Made by a program: the position numbers and the translations under genes. A stretch of DNA of 20,547 nucleotides from Schaedlerella sp. (GTDB lineage: Bacteria; Bacillota; Clostridia; Lachnospirales; Lachnospiraceae): positions 1-20,547 of the forward strand of contig JAHHTO010000026.1 in NCBI GenBank assembly GCA_020024595.1. Direction: 5' to 3'. Shown one piece after another: positions 8,473 through 16,289 of this stretch. Numbering within the stretch: the first letter of the stretch is position 1; every line of letters begins with the position of its first letter. The notes below the pieces were generated by a model. The model was not told the origin of the DNA and ran no database searches. It saw only the letters and a list, made by a program, of their open reading frames with translations.

Positions 8473-8637
8473 GTTGGCGGCCTTTTGGGAGCTGGTACGG
8501 CCGCCCTTCTTGGAGGAATATCGTGGCTCATATTGATTGTGAACATAGTCTACATACGTATGTTTTTGACAGAAAATATAAGCGGTTATCGTATTTATCA
8601 TAAATTGAAAAGAGAAGAATATAGCAATAGGCTTATT
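8470..8637 (+). other. Possible membrane-protein remnant
   Basis: From GTG 8470 a frame reads a Gly/Leu-rich hydrophobic helix (GGLLGAGTAALLGGISWLILIV) followed by a basic tail (GYRIYHKLKREEYSNR), as in the C-terminus of a small membrane protein. It then runs into the phosphofructokinase gene on the other strand without its own stop until 8733. It has no ribosome site and begins at the end of the oxidoreductase fragment. Probably another truncated remnant; family unknown. Confidence 0.3.
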
Positions 8638-9903
8638 TTACAAAGGCATCAAAGATTTCCGGTATGCAAATTTCGGTATTCCGTTTTCAGTTGGAACGGT
8701 TACTTCTCCTTGGATCAACGGTTGTGCATATGAAAGAAATTCGGGACCAATATCGGAACCATCATGTGTAATCCATTCAAGGGGGACAGTCTTCTCTTGA
8801 TTGCAGATGAGATTGACATCTTCGGTGACATAATCAATTTGATAGTGATCCATAGAAGTTGATGTTCCTGCAGAGTTTGTGTTGGTTCTGTGGAATGCAA
8901 TCATCTTGCCAGTCTCACCTTCGAGGGCACATTTAACCCCGTAAGCACCAGATGCAATTGCTTCTTTCTGGTCCATTTTGGAAATCATAGAGGAGGAACA
9001 TCTCTGACATACATTCAGTTCAATGGAGCGTACCTTGACACCAAGTCGTTCTTTGACCAGATTTTCCAGATATTTCCCAGAGCCGGTGAGCATCTTGTGT
9101 CCAAAGGTATCTACACCGACATCACTTGCAAGCTCACAGATGAAGGTGCCATTACCATCGTTAATTCCCTCGGAAATACATACAACCAGGTTCGATGTTG
9201 TTTCCAGAGCAATTTTTACTTTTTCGATAAATGCTTCTTGGTCAAAGGCAACTTCAGGGAGATAGATCAGAACAGGATTATCCCCTTCAAATTTTCTTGC
9301 CAGAACACTGGAAGCAGTGAGCCATCCTGCATGGCGTCCCATGATTTCTATAATGGTAACAGACTTCGTGTTGTCGTAAACAGAAGCATCAATTGTAATT
9401 TCACGAACTGTTGATGCGACATATTTTGCGGCACTTCCGAATCCAGGTGTATGGTCGGTAAGAACAAGATCGTTGTCGATGGTCTTCGGAATTCCGATAA
9501 AGTGGATATCGCTAGATATTTGGGATGCATAGCGGGACAGTTTGCTGACTGTATCCATGGAGTCATTTCCACCGATGTAGAAGAAATAGCCGATATTGTA
9601 AGTTGCAAATTTTTCAAACAGCTTTGGGTATATTTCGTCATTTAAATTTTCCGGTAGCTTGTAGCGGCAAGAACCGAGATAAGAACCAGGGGTTGTTTTG
9701 ATCAATTCTAATTCACCGGATAGTTCCAGTGGCTTCATATCCATAATCTGGTCACTCAGAAAGCCCTCAATTCCATTTATCATTCCATAAACAGTTCCAA
9801 GCGTTTCTTCCCGGTTCAGTGCTTCATATACAACTCCGTACAGGCTGGCATTGATAACTGCAGTAGGACCGCCGGACTGACCAACAATTACATTCTTTTT
9901 CAT
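8638..9903 (-). CDS. pfp: 6-phosphofructokinase, diphosphate-dependent type
   Basis: Phosphorylates fructose-6-phosphate to fructose-1,6-bisphosphate in the cytoplasm; the PPi enzyme works near equilibrium in both directions. Full length (421 aa). N-terminal GQSGGPTAVINAS is the PFK nucleotide/phosphate loop. GGNDS (111-115) has Asp114 where ATP enzymes have Gly, and PKTIDND (139-145) has Lys140 where ATP enzymes have Gly. Both are the accepted marks of PPi use. Asp143 in TIDND is the catalytic base, and MGRHAGW (188-194) binds the sugar phosphate. GGAGG lies 8 nt before the ATG. It is transcribed away from the glycosyltransferase, from its own promoter. It is intact although the DNA directly downstream is full of broken genes. 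The phosphoryl donor is inferred from these residues, not tested. Confidence 0.92.
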   Translation of the reverse strand: MKKNVIVGQSGGPTAVINASLYGVVYEALNREETLGTVYGMINGIEGFLSDQIMDMKPLELSGELELIKTTPGSYLGSCRYKLPENLNDEIYPKLFEKFATYNIGYFFYIGGNDSMDTVSKLSRYASQISSDIHFIGIPKTIDNDLVLTDHTPGFGSAAKYVASTVREITIDASVYDNTKSVTIIEIMGRHAGWLTASSVLARKFEGDNPVLIYLPEVAFDQEAFIEKVKIALETTSNLVVCISEGINDGNGTFICELASDVGVDTFGHKMLTGSGKYLENLVKERLGVKVRSIELNVCQRCSSSMISKMDQKEAIASGAYGVKCALEGETGKMIAFHRTNTNSAGTSTSMDHYQIDYVTEDVNLICNQEKTVPLEWITHDGSDIGPEFLSYAQPLIQGEVTVPTENGIPKFAYRKSLMPL

Positions 9904-9986
9904 AGGGGAATCCTCCGATTTCTTGTGATAGTTTACCGCTTAAATAACTGATTGTGCGGTCTTATGTGTGTAAACTTGTTCTGTTT

Positions 9987-10015
9987 ATCTTAACATTTCG
10001 GGAAGAAACTGGCAA
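9987..10015 (-). promoter_or_regulatory. Sigma-A-type promoter for phosphofructokinase gene
   Basis: On the minus strand, TTGCCA (10010-10015) and TAAGAT (9987-9992) are separated by 17 nt. Transcription would start about 75 nt before the ATG at 9903. It is back to back with the glycosyltransferase promoter, with 15 nt between the two -35 boxes. Confidence 0.55.
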
Positions 10016-10030
10016 GGAGCAGAAAGACAG

Positions 10031-10059
10031 TTGGAAAAAAAACGGTTTTCATGTATAAT
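10031..10059 (+). promoter_or_regulatory. Near-consensus promoter for glycosyltransferase gene
   Basis: TTGGAA (10031-10036), a 17-nt spacer, and a perfect TATAAT (10054-10059). The predicted start is about 35 nt upstream of the ATG at 10101, leaving room for the AAGGAG ribosome site at 10089-10094. Confidence 0.75.
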
Positions 10060-10100
10060 GAGGGCACAAGTAACTAGATTACGAAAATAAGGAGATTATC

Positions 10101-11117
10101 ATGAAATATATTACATTTGCTATTCCGTGTTTTAACTCGGAGGCGTATATGGAAAAAGCGGTGAAGTCCATTCTTCCGGGGGGGGAAGATGTAGAGATTT
10201 TGATTGTCAATGACGGTTCTACAGATGGTACAGAAGAGATAGGAAAAAGACTAGAAGAACAGTATCCAGGTATTGTAAAGTTGATTAATAAGGAAAATGG
10301 CGGTCATGGAGACGCGGTGAATACCGGACTTTCTTATGCAAGAGGAAAGTATTTTAAGGTTGTGGACAGTGATGACTGGGTAGATGAGGAGTCATTGATG
10401 AAGGTTTTGGAGGTCGTCAAAGGATTTGTAGAGGCCGAATCTCAGGTGGATATGATTGTTGCCAATTATGTTTATGAGAAGGTTGATATGGAACATAAGA
10501 AGGTCGTTCATTATCGAAATGTGCTGCCGCAGAATCAGATTTTTCGCTGGGATGACATTGGAAGTTTTCATCTAGATCAGTATATATTGATGCACTCTGT
10601 CATCTATCGTACGGAAATGTTGAAGCTTTGTCAATTAAGGCTGCCAAAACATACATTTTATGTGGATAATATTTATGTATATTATCCGCTGCCACATGTG
10701 CGTACACTTTACTATATGGATGTGGATTTTTACCGTTATTTTATTGGAAGAGAAGACCAGTCTGTGAATGAGAAGGTGATGATTAGTCGTGTAGACCAGC
10801 AGATTTTTGTTACCAGAACAATGATTGGTATGTACGAACTTCGAATGGTACAAAGTAAGAAACTTCGTAAATATATGATTAATTATCTGGCGATTATGAT
10901 GACCGTTTCTTCCATTTTGTGTATTCGTTCTAAGAAGAAAGAAAATCTGGAAAAGAAAAAAGAACTGTGGAAATATCTGAAGCAGAAAGACTACAAGATT
11001 TATTTCAAGATTCGTCACGGGATTCTTGGGCAGACAATGAATCTGCCCGGACGCTCAGGAAGAAAAGTTTCTTCTATGGCGTATAGTGTGGCGCGAAGAA
11101 TTATCGGATTTAATTAA
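10101..11117 (+). CDS. Family 2 glycosyltransferase
   Basis: A 338-aa GT-A-fold enzyme that transfers a sugar from a nucleotide donor, probably in cell-surface glycan or glycolipid synthesis. The N-terminus has the family opening TFAIPCFNSEAYMEKAVKS, then LIVNDGSTDGT for nucleotide binding, NGGHGDAVNTGL, and DSDDW near residue 93-97, the metal-binding DxD. The C-terminal third is basic (KKKENLEKKKELWKYLKQKDYK), with at most one moderately hydrophobic segment (residues 260-275). It is therefore more likely peripheral at the membrane than integral. AAGGAG precedes the ATG by 6 nt. It has its own strong promoter and is divergent from phosphofructokinase. Donor and acceptor cannot be assigned. 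Confidence 0.87.
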   Translation: MKYITFAIPCFNSEAYMEKAVKSILPGGEDVEILIVNDGSTDGTEEIGKRLEEQYPGIVKLINKENGGHGDAVNTGLSYARGKYFKVVDSDDWVDEESLMKVLEVVKGFVEAESQVDMIVANYVYEKVDMEHKKVVHYRNVLPQNQIFRWDDIGSFHLDQYILMHSVIYRTEMLKLCQLRLPKHTFYVDNIYVYYPLPHVRTLYYMDVDFYRYFIGREDQSVNEKVMISRVDQQIFVTRTMIGMYELRMVQSKKLRKYMINYLAIMMTVSSILCIRSKKKENLEKKKELWKYLKQKDYKIYFKIRHGILGQTMNLPGRSGRKVSSMAYSVARRIIGFN

Positions 11118-11205
11118 AAAGAAAGAAAACGAATTTTCAGAAGGAAGCATAAATTACTAGGAGTGAGACATATTACTAGTATGACAGAGAGGAAAGGTGT
11201 ATATT

Positions 11206-11811
11206 ATGGCTATTAATTTTGAAGAGAGCAGAACAAAAGAAAATCTGATGCGTGCGTTTGCAGGAGAAAGTCAAGCGCGTAACCGATATACGATTGCGGC
11301 GGAGAAGGCTGGACAGCAAGGAATGTATACGATTGCGGATATATTTCTATATACGGCAGAGCAGGAGCGAGCACATGCTGAGCGATTTTACGAGTTGCTG
11401 CATAGTGTTTCCGGAGAAACTATTTTTATTGAGGGTGGATACCCAGTGGATCTAGATGAAAATCTTGCAGCACTGCTGAGAGCGGCAGAGCATAATGAGA
11501 AAGAAGAGTTTGAGGAGGTATATCCGGCATTTGCAGAAATTGCAAAAGAAGAAGGTTTTTTTGAGGCTGCTTCGGCATTTATACAGATTGCAGAGATTGA
11601 GCATACACATCAAAAACGGTTTGCTGAGATAGCGAAAATGCTGGAAGAAAATCAATATTTTGCTGAAAAAGATGCGGGAAGATGGATTTGTACAAACTGC
11701 GGATACATTCACGAGGGAAAACAAGCGCCTAAAGTATGTCCGGTCTGCAGACATGAACAGGGATATTTTCTACCGTATAGTCTGGCTCCGTATAAAGGTG
11801 AGAACAAATGA
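11206..11811 (+). CDS. rbr: Rubrerythrin
   Basis: Non-heme diiron peroxidase of anaerobes that reduces hydrogen peroxide in the cytoplasm using rubredoxin or NAD(P)H-derived electrons. The N-terminal four-helix domain carries the diiron ligands: Glu21 in FAGESQARNRY, EQERAHAERF, and later EIEHTHQKRF (ExxH motifs). The C-terminal rubredoxin-like domain has CTNCGYIHEGK and CPVC, two CxxC knuckles. The 201-aa length is normal. The ATG at 11206 (MAINFEES) is preferred over an in-frame GTG at 11197 because GAGGAAAGG lies at the right distance and the sequence aligns with the family start. Its stop overlaps the start of the S8 protease gene (ATGA at 11808-11811), so the two are translationally coupled. 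Confidence 0.93.
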   Translation: MAINFEESRTKENLMRAFAGESQARNRYTIAAEKAGQQGMYTIADIFLYTAEQERAHAERFYELLHSVSGETIFIEGGYPVDLDENLAALLRAAEHNEKEEFEEVYPAFAEIAKEEGFFEAASAFIQIAEIEHTHQKRFAEIAKMLEENQYFAEKDAGRWICTNCGYIHEGKQAPKVCPVCRHEQGYFLPYSLAPYKGENK

Positions 11812-12836
11812 GTCAGAAAGTAGAAAATATATTGAATCTTGCGTTGGACGCGACAGAGAAGGAGCGAGTAAAATCTCTGGAATTGGAAGTGGGATACAAT
11901 CCGCTTGATCGAGAATGGGATTTGATTATTAAATATTCCAGTTCATTGGATGCGGTGAGGGAAATCGCATCCTCTGTAACAGCGCTGGCAGATGAATATG
12001 CAGTGCTCACAATTTCAGAATCAAAGATAGATGCACTGGCGCAAATTTCTGAGGTGGATTTTATTGAAAAACCGAAACGATTATTTTTTCAAGTGGTGAA
12101 CGGAAAGAGGGTTTCCTGTATCAATGAGATACAGAGAACCCCTTTTTTACTCCATGGGAAGATGGAAGATGATAAAATATTTCCACCTCAAAATGAGTTG
12201 GATGAACCAGAAGAAAGAATGGCAGGAGAGCGTGTTGCAAAAAGTGTAAGTGCAGAAAATCTATATGGAAGAGGTGTTCTGGTTGCAGTTGTGGATAGTG
12301 GAATTGATTATACACTTCCAAATTTTCGATATCCAGATGGAACAACACGAATTCGAGCGCTGTGGGATCAGTCTATTCCAGGAAATCCACCAGAAGGTTA
12401 TGCAATTGGAACAGAATATACAAAGGAACAGATAAATGAAGCTTTGGCTGCAAAAAGCAGAGAAGAGAGAGAAAGTATTGTTCCAAGTCGAGACTTTACC
12501 GGACATGGGACGGCAGTAGCAGGAATTGCTGCTGGGGGAGGAAGTATTGATGCACAGACCGGAAAGGAAGAATATAGAGGTGTGGCGCCGGGGAGTGAGT
12601 TGATTGTAGTGAAAATGGGAAGCCCGCGCAAGGATGGATTTCCAAGGACAACAGAGCTGATGCAAGGTGTGGACTACGTAGTGAAGAAGGCGCTGGATTA
12701 TCGGATGCCTGTAGTGATCAACTTAAGCTTTGGCTACCCCACAGTAGCGGCTCTGACACTTTGGACAGGGAAGTATCAGAAGAACCCATCAAATATAAAT
12801 CTACAGTTTCTCCATTCCATACTACTTTATCTATAA
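11808..12836 (+). pseudogene. S8 (subtilisin-like, Csp-type) protease, interrupted by mobile element
   Basis: Clostridial cell-associated subtilase resembling the Csp group. An N-terminal prodomain-like region (residues about 25-95) is followed by the catalytic domain with Asp163 in AVVDSGIDY and His233 in FTGHGTAVAGIAAG. VVINLSFG (302-309) is the strand that usually leads on to an Asn and then a long way to the catalytic GTSMA Ser. After Gly309 (codon at 12732) the match to the family stops: the remaining 33 codons come from the 3' end of the serine recombinase element read antisense. The Ser is therefore missing and the product is inactive. If the element excises precisely, the missing half should lie beyond its right end, outside the window. 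No signal peptide is seen. Confidence 0.88.
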
Positions 12837-14430
12837 ACAGTCTTAGAGCAGAACGCTTTTCTTCTACACTCATAGAATCAAAAGACTGGCTGAAAGAAAC
12901 AAGCATCTTTGGAACAAATTCTAACTCGGCTTCCAGCATGACAGATTGATTTTCTGAGAGTTCTGATAATTCTTTGATGCGTTTTTCAAGTTGTATTTTT
13001 TCCTCATGAATCGAGTTGATTCGTTCCTGGATGTAGGCATGGGCAGGAGAATCAGCACTTTCAGCGAGAGATATAAGCAGATTATTGATTTGCTTTTCTT
13101 TTTCTGAAAGACTGTTCTTTAAAGATTTTAATTCTGCCCTATGCGTATCCCCTTTGGCGAGTAAAGCCTTTTTTGTTTCTTTCCATTGTCTCATAAGGGC
13201 AGAAGTATCTTCTGCTAATTTTTTGATTTCATTACAGACCATCTCATCAAGAAGATTACCGGGAGCATTTTTCATAGCGCAATTTTTCTGCCGGCTTTTT
13301 TCCTTTGTTTCACATAGATAATTAAAAGAGCGTGAGCCATCCGGTTTGGTAGAATGCCCCATTTTTGGACGCATTTTATTTCCGCAATTTCCACAGAAAA
13401 TCAGACCAGACAAAAGTGCCTGATTACTTCGTGGTTTACGAAATGTTTTAGAAGCATTTAATACAAGCATATTCTGTACTTTTACCCAGTCTTTTCCAGA
13501 GACAAGAGGAGTATGTTTTCCGATTGCAATAATCCATGCTTCATATTCTTTCATGTCGTGAGGAATACCACTGGTTTGGTTACTTTTATTAAATGCCATA
13601 ATTCCGTATTTACTGCTACACTCCGACTTCTCAAAGCAGAGATTCGCATTTAATTCGTGAAAATATTCCCACACAGTTTCATCTGCACTGGCATAGACGG
13701 GATTTTTTAAAATATTTTTAATGGCAAAACACTTAAAAGGTATATTGTTGCGGGTATAGATATGTTCTTCCTGTAATAATTTCTCTACCATTGTGAGAGA
13801 ATTTGTTTTCAGATAGGCAGAAAAAATTTTCTGAATCGTTCGAGATTCTTCGGGAATGGGTTCAAGCATATATGCTTTTCTGGTTTTGCCATTTGAAGCA
13901 ATACTTCCGGTAGTAACAGTGCTTTTATATCCGGTAGGAGTTGTACCGCCGAGCCAATGTCCACTCCTCGCCAGAGTTTGGAAGTTGTCTTTTAGCCGTT
14001 CGGCAAGATTCTCTCGTTCCATCTGTGCAAAAACGGAAGTAATCATCATCATGGCTTTTCCCATAGGTGTCGAGGTGTCAAAAGATTCTTTGACTGATAC
14101 GAAACTGATGCCCCATTCAGTCAATTGGTCTGATAATATTGAGAAGTCTTTGACACTTCTGGAGATTCGATCTAACTGATAGCAGATAATGACTTTTATT
14201 TCTTTTCGTTTGCAGGCATCTAACATAATTTGAAACTGAGGACGATTGGTATTTTTGCCGGAGTATCCTTCATCTTCAAAAATAATAATAGAATCTTCAT
14301 CATCTACATCATAATGAAATTTCAAGTATTCTTTGCATCTGGTAATCTGATTATCGATACTTTCACCTTTGCCAGTAAACTTAGATTTTCTTGAATAAAT
14401 TGCATATTTTCTTGTATCTTTCCCTGCCAT
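12718..14430 (-). CDS. Large serine recombinase (integrase/excisionase)
   Basis: Site-specific recombinase that integrates and excises the element. A 570-aa protein. The resolvase domain covers residues 8-155 with nucleophile Ser13 in IYSRKS, plus YQLDRISR and FAQMERENLAERL. A recombinase domain follows (GTTPTGYKS, LKNPVYAS). A zinc-binding domain has Cys346, Cys349, Cys373 and Cys384 (FCGNCGNK, YLC, KNC). A Glu/Lys/Leu-rich coiled coil lies at about 405-500, used by this class to control direction. The last six or so residues (GSQSLS) are read from protease-gene DNA across the attachment junction, so the C-terminus would change on excision. It has a GGGGTG ribosome site and its own near-consensus promoter, and is divergent from the toxin-antitoxin operon. 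Confidence 0.93.
   Translation of the reverse strand: MAGKDTRKYAIYSRKSKFTGKGESIDNQITRCKEYLKFHYDVDDEDSIIIFEDEGYSGKNTNRPQFQIMLDACKRKEIKVIICYQLDRISRSVKDFSILSDQLTEWGISFVSVKESFDTSTPMGKAMMMITSVFAQMERENLAERLKDNFQTLARSGHWLGGTTPTGYKSTVTTGSIASNGKTRKAYMLEPIPEESRTIQKIFSAYLKTNSLTMVEKLLQEEHIYTRNNIPFKCFAIKNILKNPVYASADETVWEYFHELNANLCFEKSECSSKYGIMAFNKSNQTSGIPHDMKEYEAWIIAIGKHTPLVSGKDWVKVQNMLVLNASKTFRKPRSNQALLSGLIFCGNCGNKMRPKMGHSTKPDGSRSFNYLCETKEKSRQKNCAMKNAPGNLLDEMVCNEIKKLAEDTSALMRQWKETKKALLAKGDTHRAELKSLKNSLSEKEKQINNLLISLAESADSPAHAYIQERINSIHEEKIQLEKRIKELSELSENQSVMLEAELEFVPKMLVSFSQSFDSMSVEEKRSALRLFIDKVVWNGETVDLYLMGSSDTSLSKVSEPLLWGSQSLS
12721..12750. other. Probable left attachment junction
   Basis: The host protease reading frame ends and the element begins inside this span. 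A 5-bp inverted repeat GCTAC/GTAGC (12733-12737 and 12744-12748) straddles the junction, as expected loosely for a serine-integrase hybrid site. The exact 2-bp crossover core cannot be fixed without the empty site. Confidence 0.45.
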
Positions 14431-14465
14431 ATCTGCACCCCATAATTATTTTATTTTTCAAACTA

Positions 14466-14494
14466 ATTATAAATGCGGAATATGGGAATTGCAA
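14466..14494 (-). promoter_or_regulatory. Promoter for the serine recombinase
   Basis: Minus strand: TTGCAA (14489-14494), a 17-nt spacer, and a perfect TATAAT (14466-14471). It lies about 35 nt before the ATG. Its -35 box is 20 bp from the -35 of the divergent toxin-antitoxin promoter. Confidence 0.75.
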
Positions 14495-14514
14495 AAAGAA
14501 TTTAATGAAAGACA

Positions 14515-14549
14515 TTGATAATATACAAAAAACAAGATATAATTATATC
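14515..14549 (+). promoter_or_regulatory. Toxin-antitoxin promoter with palindromic operator
   Basis: TTGATA (14515-14520), a 17-nt spacer, TATAAT (14538-14543). The -10 lies inside a perfect 14-bp palindrome, GATATAATTATATC (14536-14549). Phd/YefM antitoxins bind palindromes over their own promoter, so this is the likely autoregulation site. Binding by the antitoxin is inferred. Confidence 0.75.
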
Positions 14550-14593
14550 AACAAAATGATATACCCATAAGGCAATAGGAAAGGATGAGGAAA

Positions 14594-14860
14594 ATGATTA
14601 TTAAGGCTTCAGCAACACTTCGAAACGATTATGCTTCTATTTCTAATCTTGCGAGAAAAACAAGTGAACCGATTTATATAACAAAAAATGGGGAGGGCGA
14701 CGGAGTATTTATGAGTATCGACGCCTTTGAGAAAAGAGAGCAGGCATTAGAACTTCGTGCAAAAATCATGCAGGCAGAAGAGGAACGGTTAAGCGGAGCA
14801 AAGACAAGAAGTATCTCCGAAGCAAGAAAGGAATTAAGAGAACGTGCAGGGACAATATAA
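14594..14860 (+). CDS. Phd/YefM-family antitoxin
   Basis: Antitoxin of a type II module: it binds and neutralises the toxin encoded next and represses the shared promoter. The 88-aa protein shows the family N-terminal DNA-binding fold (IIKASATLRNDYASISNLA, then SEPIYITKNGEGDGVFMS) and a charged, helical C-terminus (about 45-88) that wraps the toxin. I chose ATG 14594 because AAGGA (14581-14585) is 8 nt upstream; the in-frame ATG at 14585, three codons earlier, is possible but sits on that site. The stop lies 17 nt inside the toxin gene. It is the first gene of a likely three-gene operon with the toxin and a zinc-ribbon membrane protein. Confidence 0.87.
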   Translation: MIIKASATLRNDYASISNLARKTSEPIYITKNGEGDGVFMSIDAFEKREQALELRAKIMQAEEERLSGAKTRSISEARKELRERAGTI

Positions 14861-15155
14861 AGTAGAGATTCTTCCCACTGCGTGGGAAGATTTGAAAAAG
14901 ATCGAAGATTATTATCTGCTTCAATTTGGCGTGGAATCTGCGATGAAAGTTACAGAGCAGATTTTGGACAGTATTGAGCGATTAGAGAGTTTTTCGGACT
15001 CCGGTTCTCTGACACCGGATAAGTGGCTGAATAAGCAGGGGTATCGAATGGTCATATCTGAAAGGTATGTTTCTATATATCGACAGATAGGAAAAACGGT
15101 TTATGTGTATCATATTGCAGATACACAGACAGAGTATACAAAGTTGTTTTCGTGA
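14844..15155 (+). CDS. RelE/ParE-family toxin
   Basis: Small basic toxin (103 aa) of the RelE/ParE fold. RelE members cut mRNA on the ribosome and ParE members poison gyrase; the sequence alone does not decide which. Family marks are YKVEILPTAWEDLKKIEDYY at the N-terminus, the helical hairpin VTEQILDSIERLESF, the basic strand GYRMVISERYVSIYRQ, and the C-terminal VYVYHIADTQTEYTKLF. It begins with GTG at 14844, overlapping the antitoxin by 17 nt, with AAGGAA about 10 nt upstream; overlapping translation is usual for such pairs. It is followed 18 nt later by a zinc-ribbon gene. On a mobile element it would stabilise the element after integration. Confidence 0.87.
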   Translation: MQGQYKVEILPTAWEDLKKIEDYYLLQFGVESAMKVTEQILDSIERLESFSDSGSLTPDKWLNKQGYRMVISERYVSIYRQIGKTVYVYHIADTQTEYTKLFS

Positions 15156-15173
15156 TGGCAAAGAGGTAGTAAG

Positions 15174-15848
15174 ATGAAAGAATGCCCAAATTGTAGTATG
15201 GAATTGCCGGAGGAAGCACATTATTGTCCGAGGTGTATGTTTCAATATGAGAAACAGGAAATACAGATAAAAGATACTCATAAAAAACATATTTTATTGT
15301 GGGCATTGGGAAGTGTTTTAATCATTGGAATGTTGATTGCGATTCCTTTGGTAAAGCTTGGAATACAAAGTCGTGTAAATAAAAATCACTTAGAGGAATC
15401 AGAGATTCAAAATATCATTAATGAAAATTTCAGGACAGGTGAGAATATTATCTATGATTCCGAAGTGGAAAATGATCTAAGGGATGTGCTTGGAAGTGAG
15501 TTTGCTGACATTAAATCAACATTAGGCGAAGAAACGGATGAAATGTATCGTGAAAATAGAATGCATATCTATACATTTGGCATGATAACTATTGCAGTAA
15601 ATCAAGAAAAAGTTATACAAGACATTTTGATTGATTATACAGAGGGAGAAAATAAAAAAGAATATGGAATTTATGGGCTTGACGGTACATCTGATATCGG
15701 TATAGTGAAAACAATATTAGGAACACCGGATCAGGAGTATGAAAAAGAACTCTGCTATCTTTTTGACAGAGAGTTCAATCCGGGATTAAATATCACTTTT
15801 TCTGATGACGGCATGGTGGAGAAGTTGGAATATTATTATGTGCAATAA
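15174..15848 (+). CDS. Zinc-ribbon, single-TM protein with BamE/DUF4309-like outer domain
   Basis: 224 aa. An N-terminal zinc ribbon (Cys4, Cys7, Cys18, Cys21; CPNC and CPRC) would lie in the cytoplasm, followed by one membrane helix (about 39-63, LLWALGSVLIIGMLIAIPLV) and an outer domain. The outer C-terminus (DIGIVKTILGTPDQEYEK, then NITFSDDGMVEKLEYYY) resembles the BamE-like/DUF4309 folds; this is a weak likeness. The function is unknown. The architecture suggests a sensor or a scaffold linking an outside signal to cytoplasmic partners. It sits 18 nt behind the toxin gene and probably shares its promoter. Its TAA directly abuts the TAA of the convergent HTH gene with no base between them. 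Confidence 0.75.
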   Translation: MKECPNCSMELPEEAHYCPRCMFQYEKQEIQIKDTHKKHILLWALGSVLIIGMLIAIPLVKLGIQSRVNKNHLEESEIQNIINENFRTGENIIYDSEVENDLRDVLGSEFADIKSTLGEETDEMYRENRMHIYTFGMITIAVNQEKVIQDILIDYTEGENKKEYGIYGLDGTSDIGIVKTILGTPDQEYEKELCYLFDREFNPGLNITFSDDGMVEKLEYYYVQ

Positions 15849-16271
15849 TTACAGAGTGTCTTCATTTTCCGTATAAAGCAACTCATTGATCTGATAAATG
15901 GAAAACTGATGATTTTTACCCCAAATAAGCAGGCTGTCACGTTTATGTTTTGGATATAAAGGAGCAAATCCAGCATATTTTAAAAGAGCCTGTGTTTCTT
16001 CAAGCGAAAGTTCCATTCCAAAGGAAATTGAAATCAGTTTGTCACGGGAAGGAATACGCTTTCCCGAAAAAATCTGATATCCATAAATTTCATTGAGTTC
16101 AGAATTTTTAATAACCGCAGATTTTTTCAAAGATTTCTCTTCTAATAGCTGGTTCAAATAGTCGGAAACAGCAGAATCAATTAAATAATCCTGTTCGTTG
16201 TTTATATATTCTTCGACAGATGAACATTGGTTTAATGCATCCATAAGTTCATCAGTTGGTTTTTTCATCAT
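15849..16271 (-). CDS. HTH (XRE-like) protein divergent from kinase
   Basis: 141 aa. The central part (residues about 40-100) reads like a Cro/XRE helix-turn-helix: LNQLLEEKSLKKSAVIKNS, then IYGYQIFSGKRIPSRDKLIS and SLEETQALLKYAGFAPLYP. A C-terminal helical tail ends in NELLYTENEDTL. It likely controls the divergent kinase gene, or is a substrate or partner of the kinase. I chose ATG 16271, which has GAGGTG 6 nt upstream; a GTG at 16280 overlaps that site. Its promoter lies inside the kinase gene start, so binding there would affect both genes. The DNA-binding role is inferred from the fold; the loop after the second helix is longer than usual. Confidence 0.7.
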   Translation of the reverse strand: MMKKPTDELMDALNQCSSVEEYINNEQDYLIDSAVSDYLNQLLEEKSLKKSAVIKNSELNEIYGYQIFSGKRIPSRDKLISISFGMELSLEETQALLKYAGFAPLYPKHKRDSLLIWGKNHQFSIYQINELLYTENEDTL

Positions 16272-16289
16272 CTGTATCACCTCGTAGGG

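Noticed and set aside
8890..9414. Plus-strand open frame opposite phosphofructokinase
   Set aside because: The minus strand encodes a full-length PFK with all motifs; the plus frame has no ribosome site or recognisable domain.
11145..11185. Repeated ATTACTAG upstream of rubrerythrin as a regulator site
   Set aside because: Two 8-bp copies in AT-rich DNA are weak evidence, with no clear promoter next to them and no match to a known peroxide-regulator box that I could confirm.
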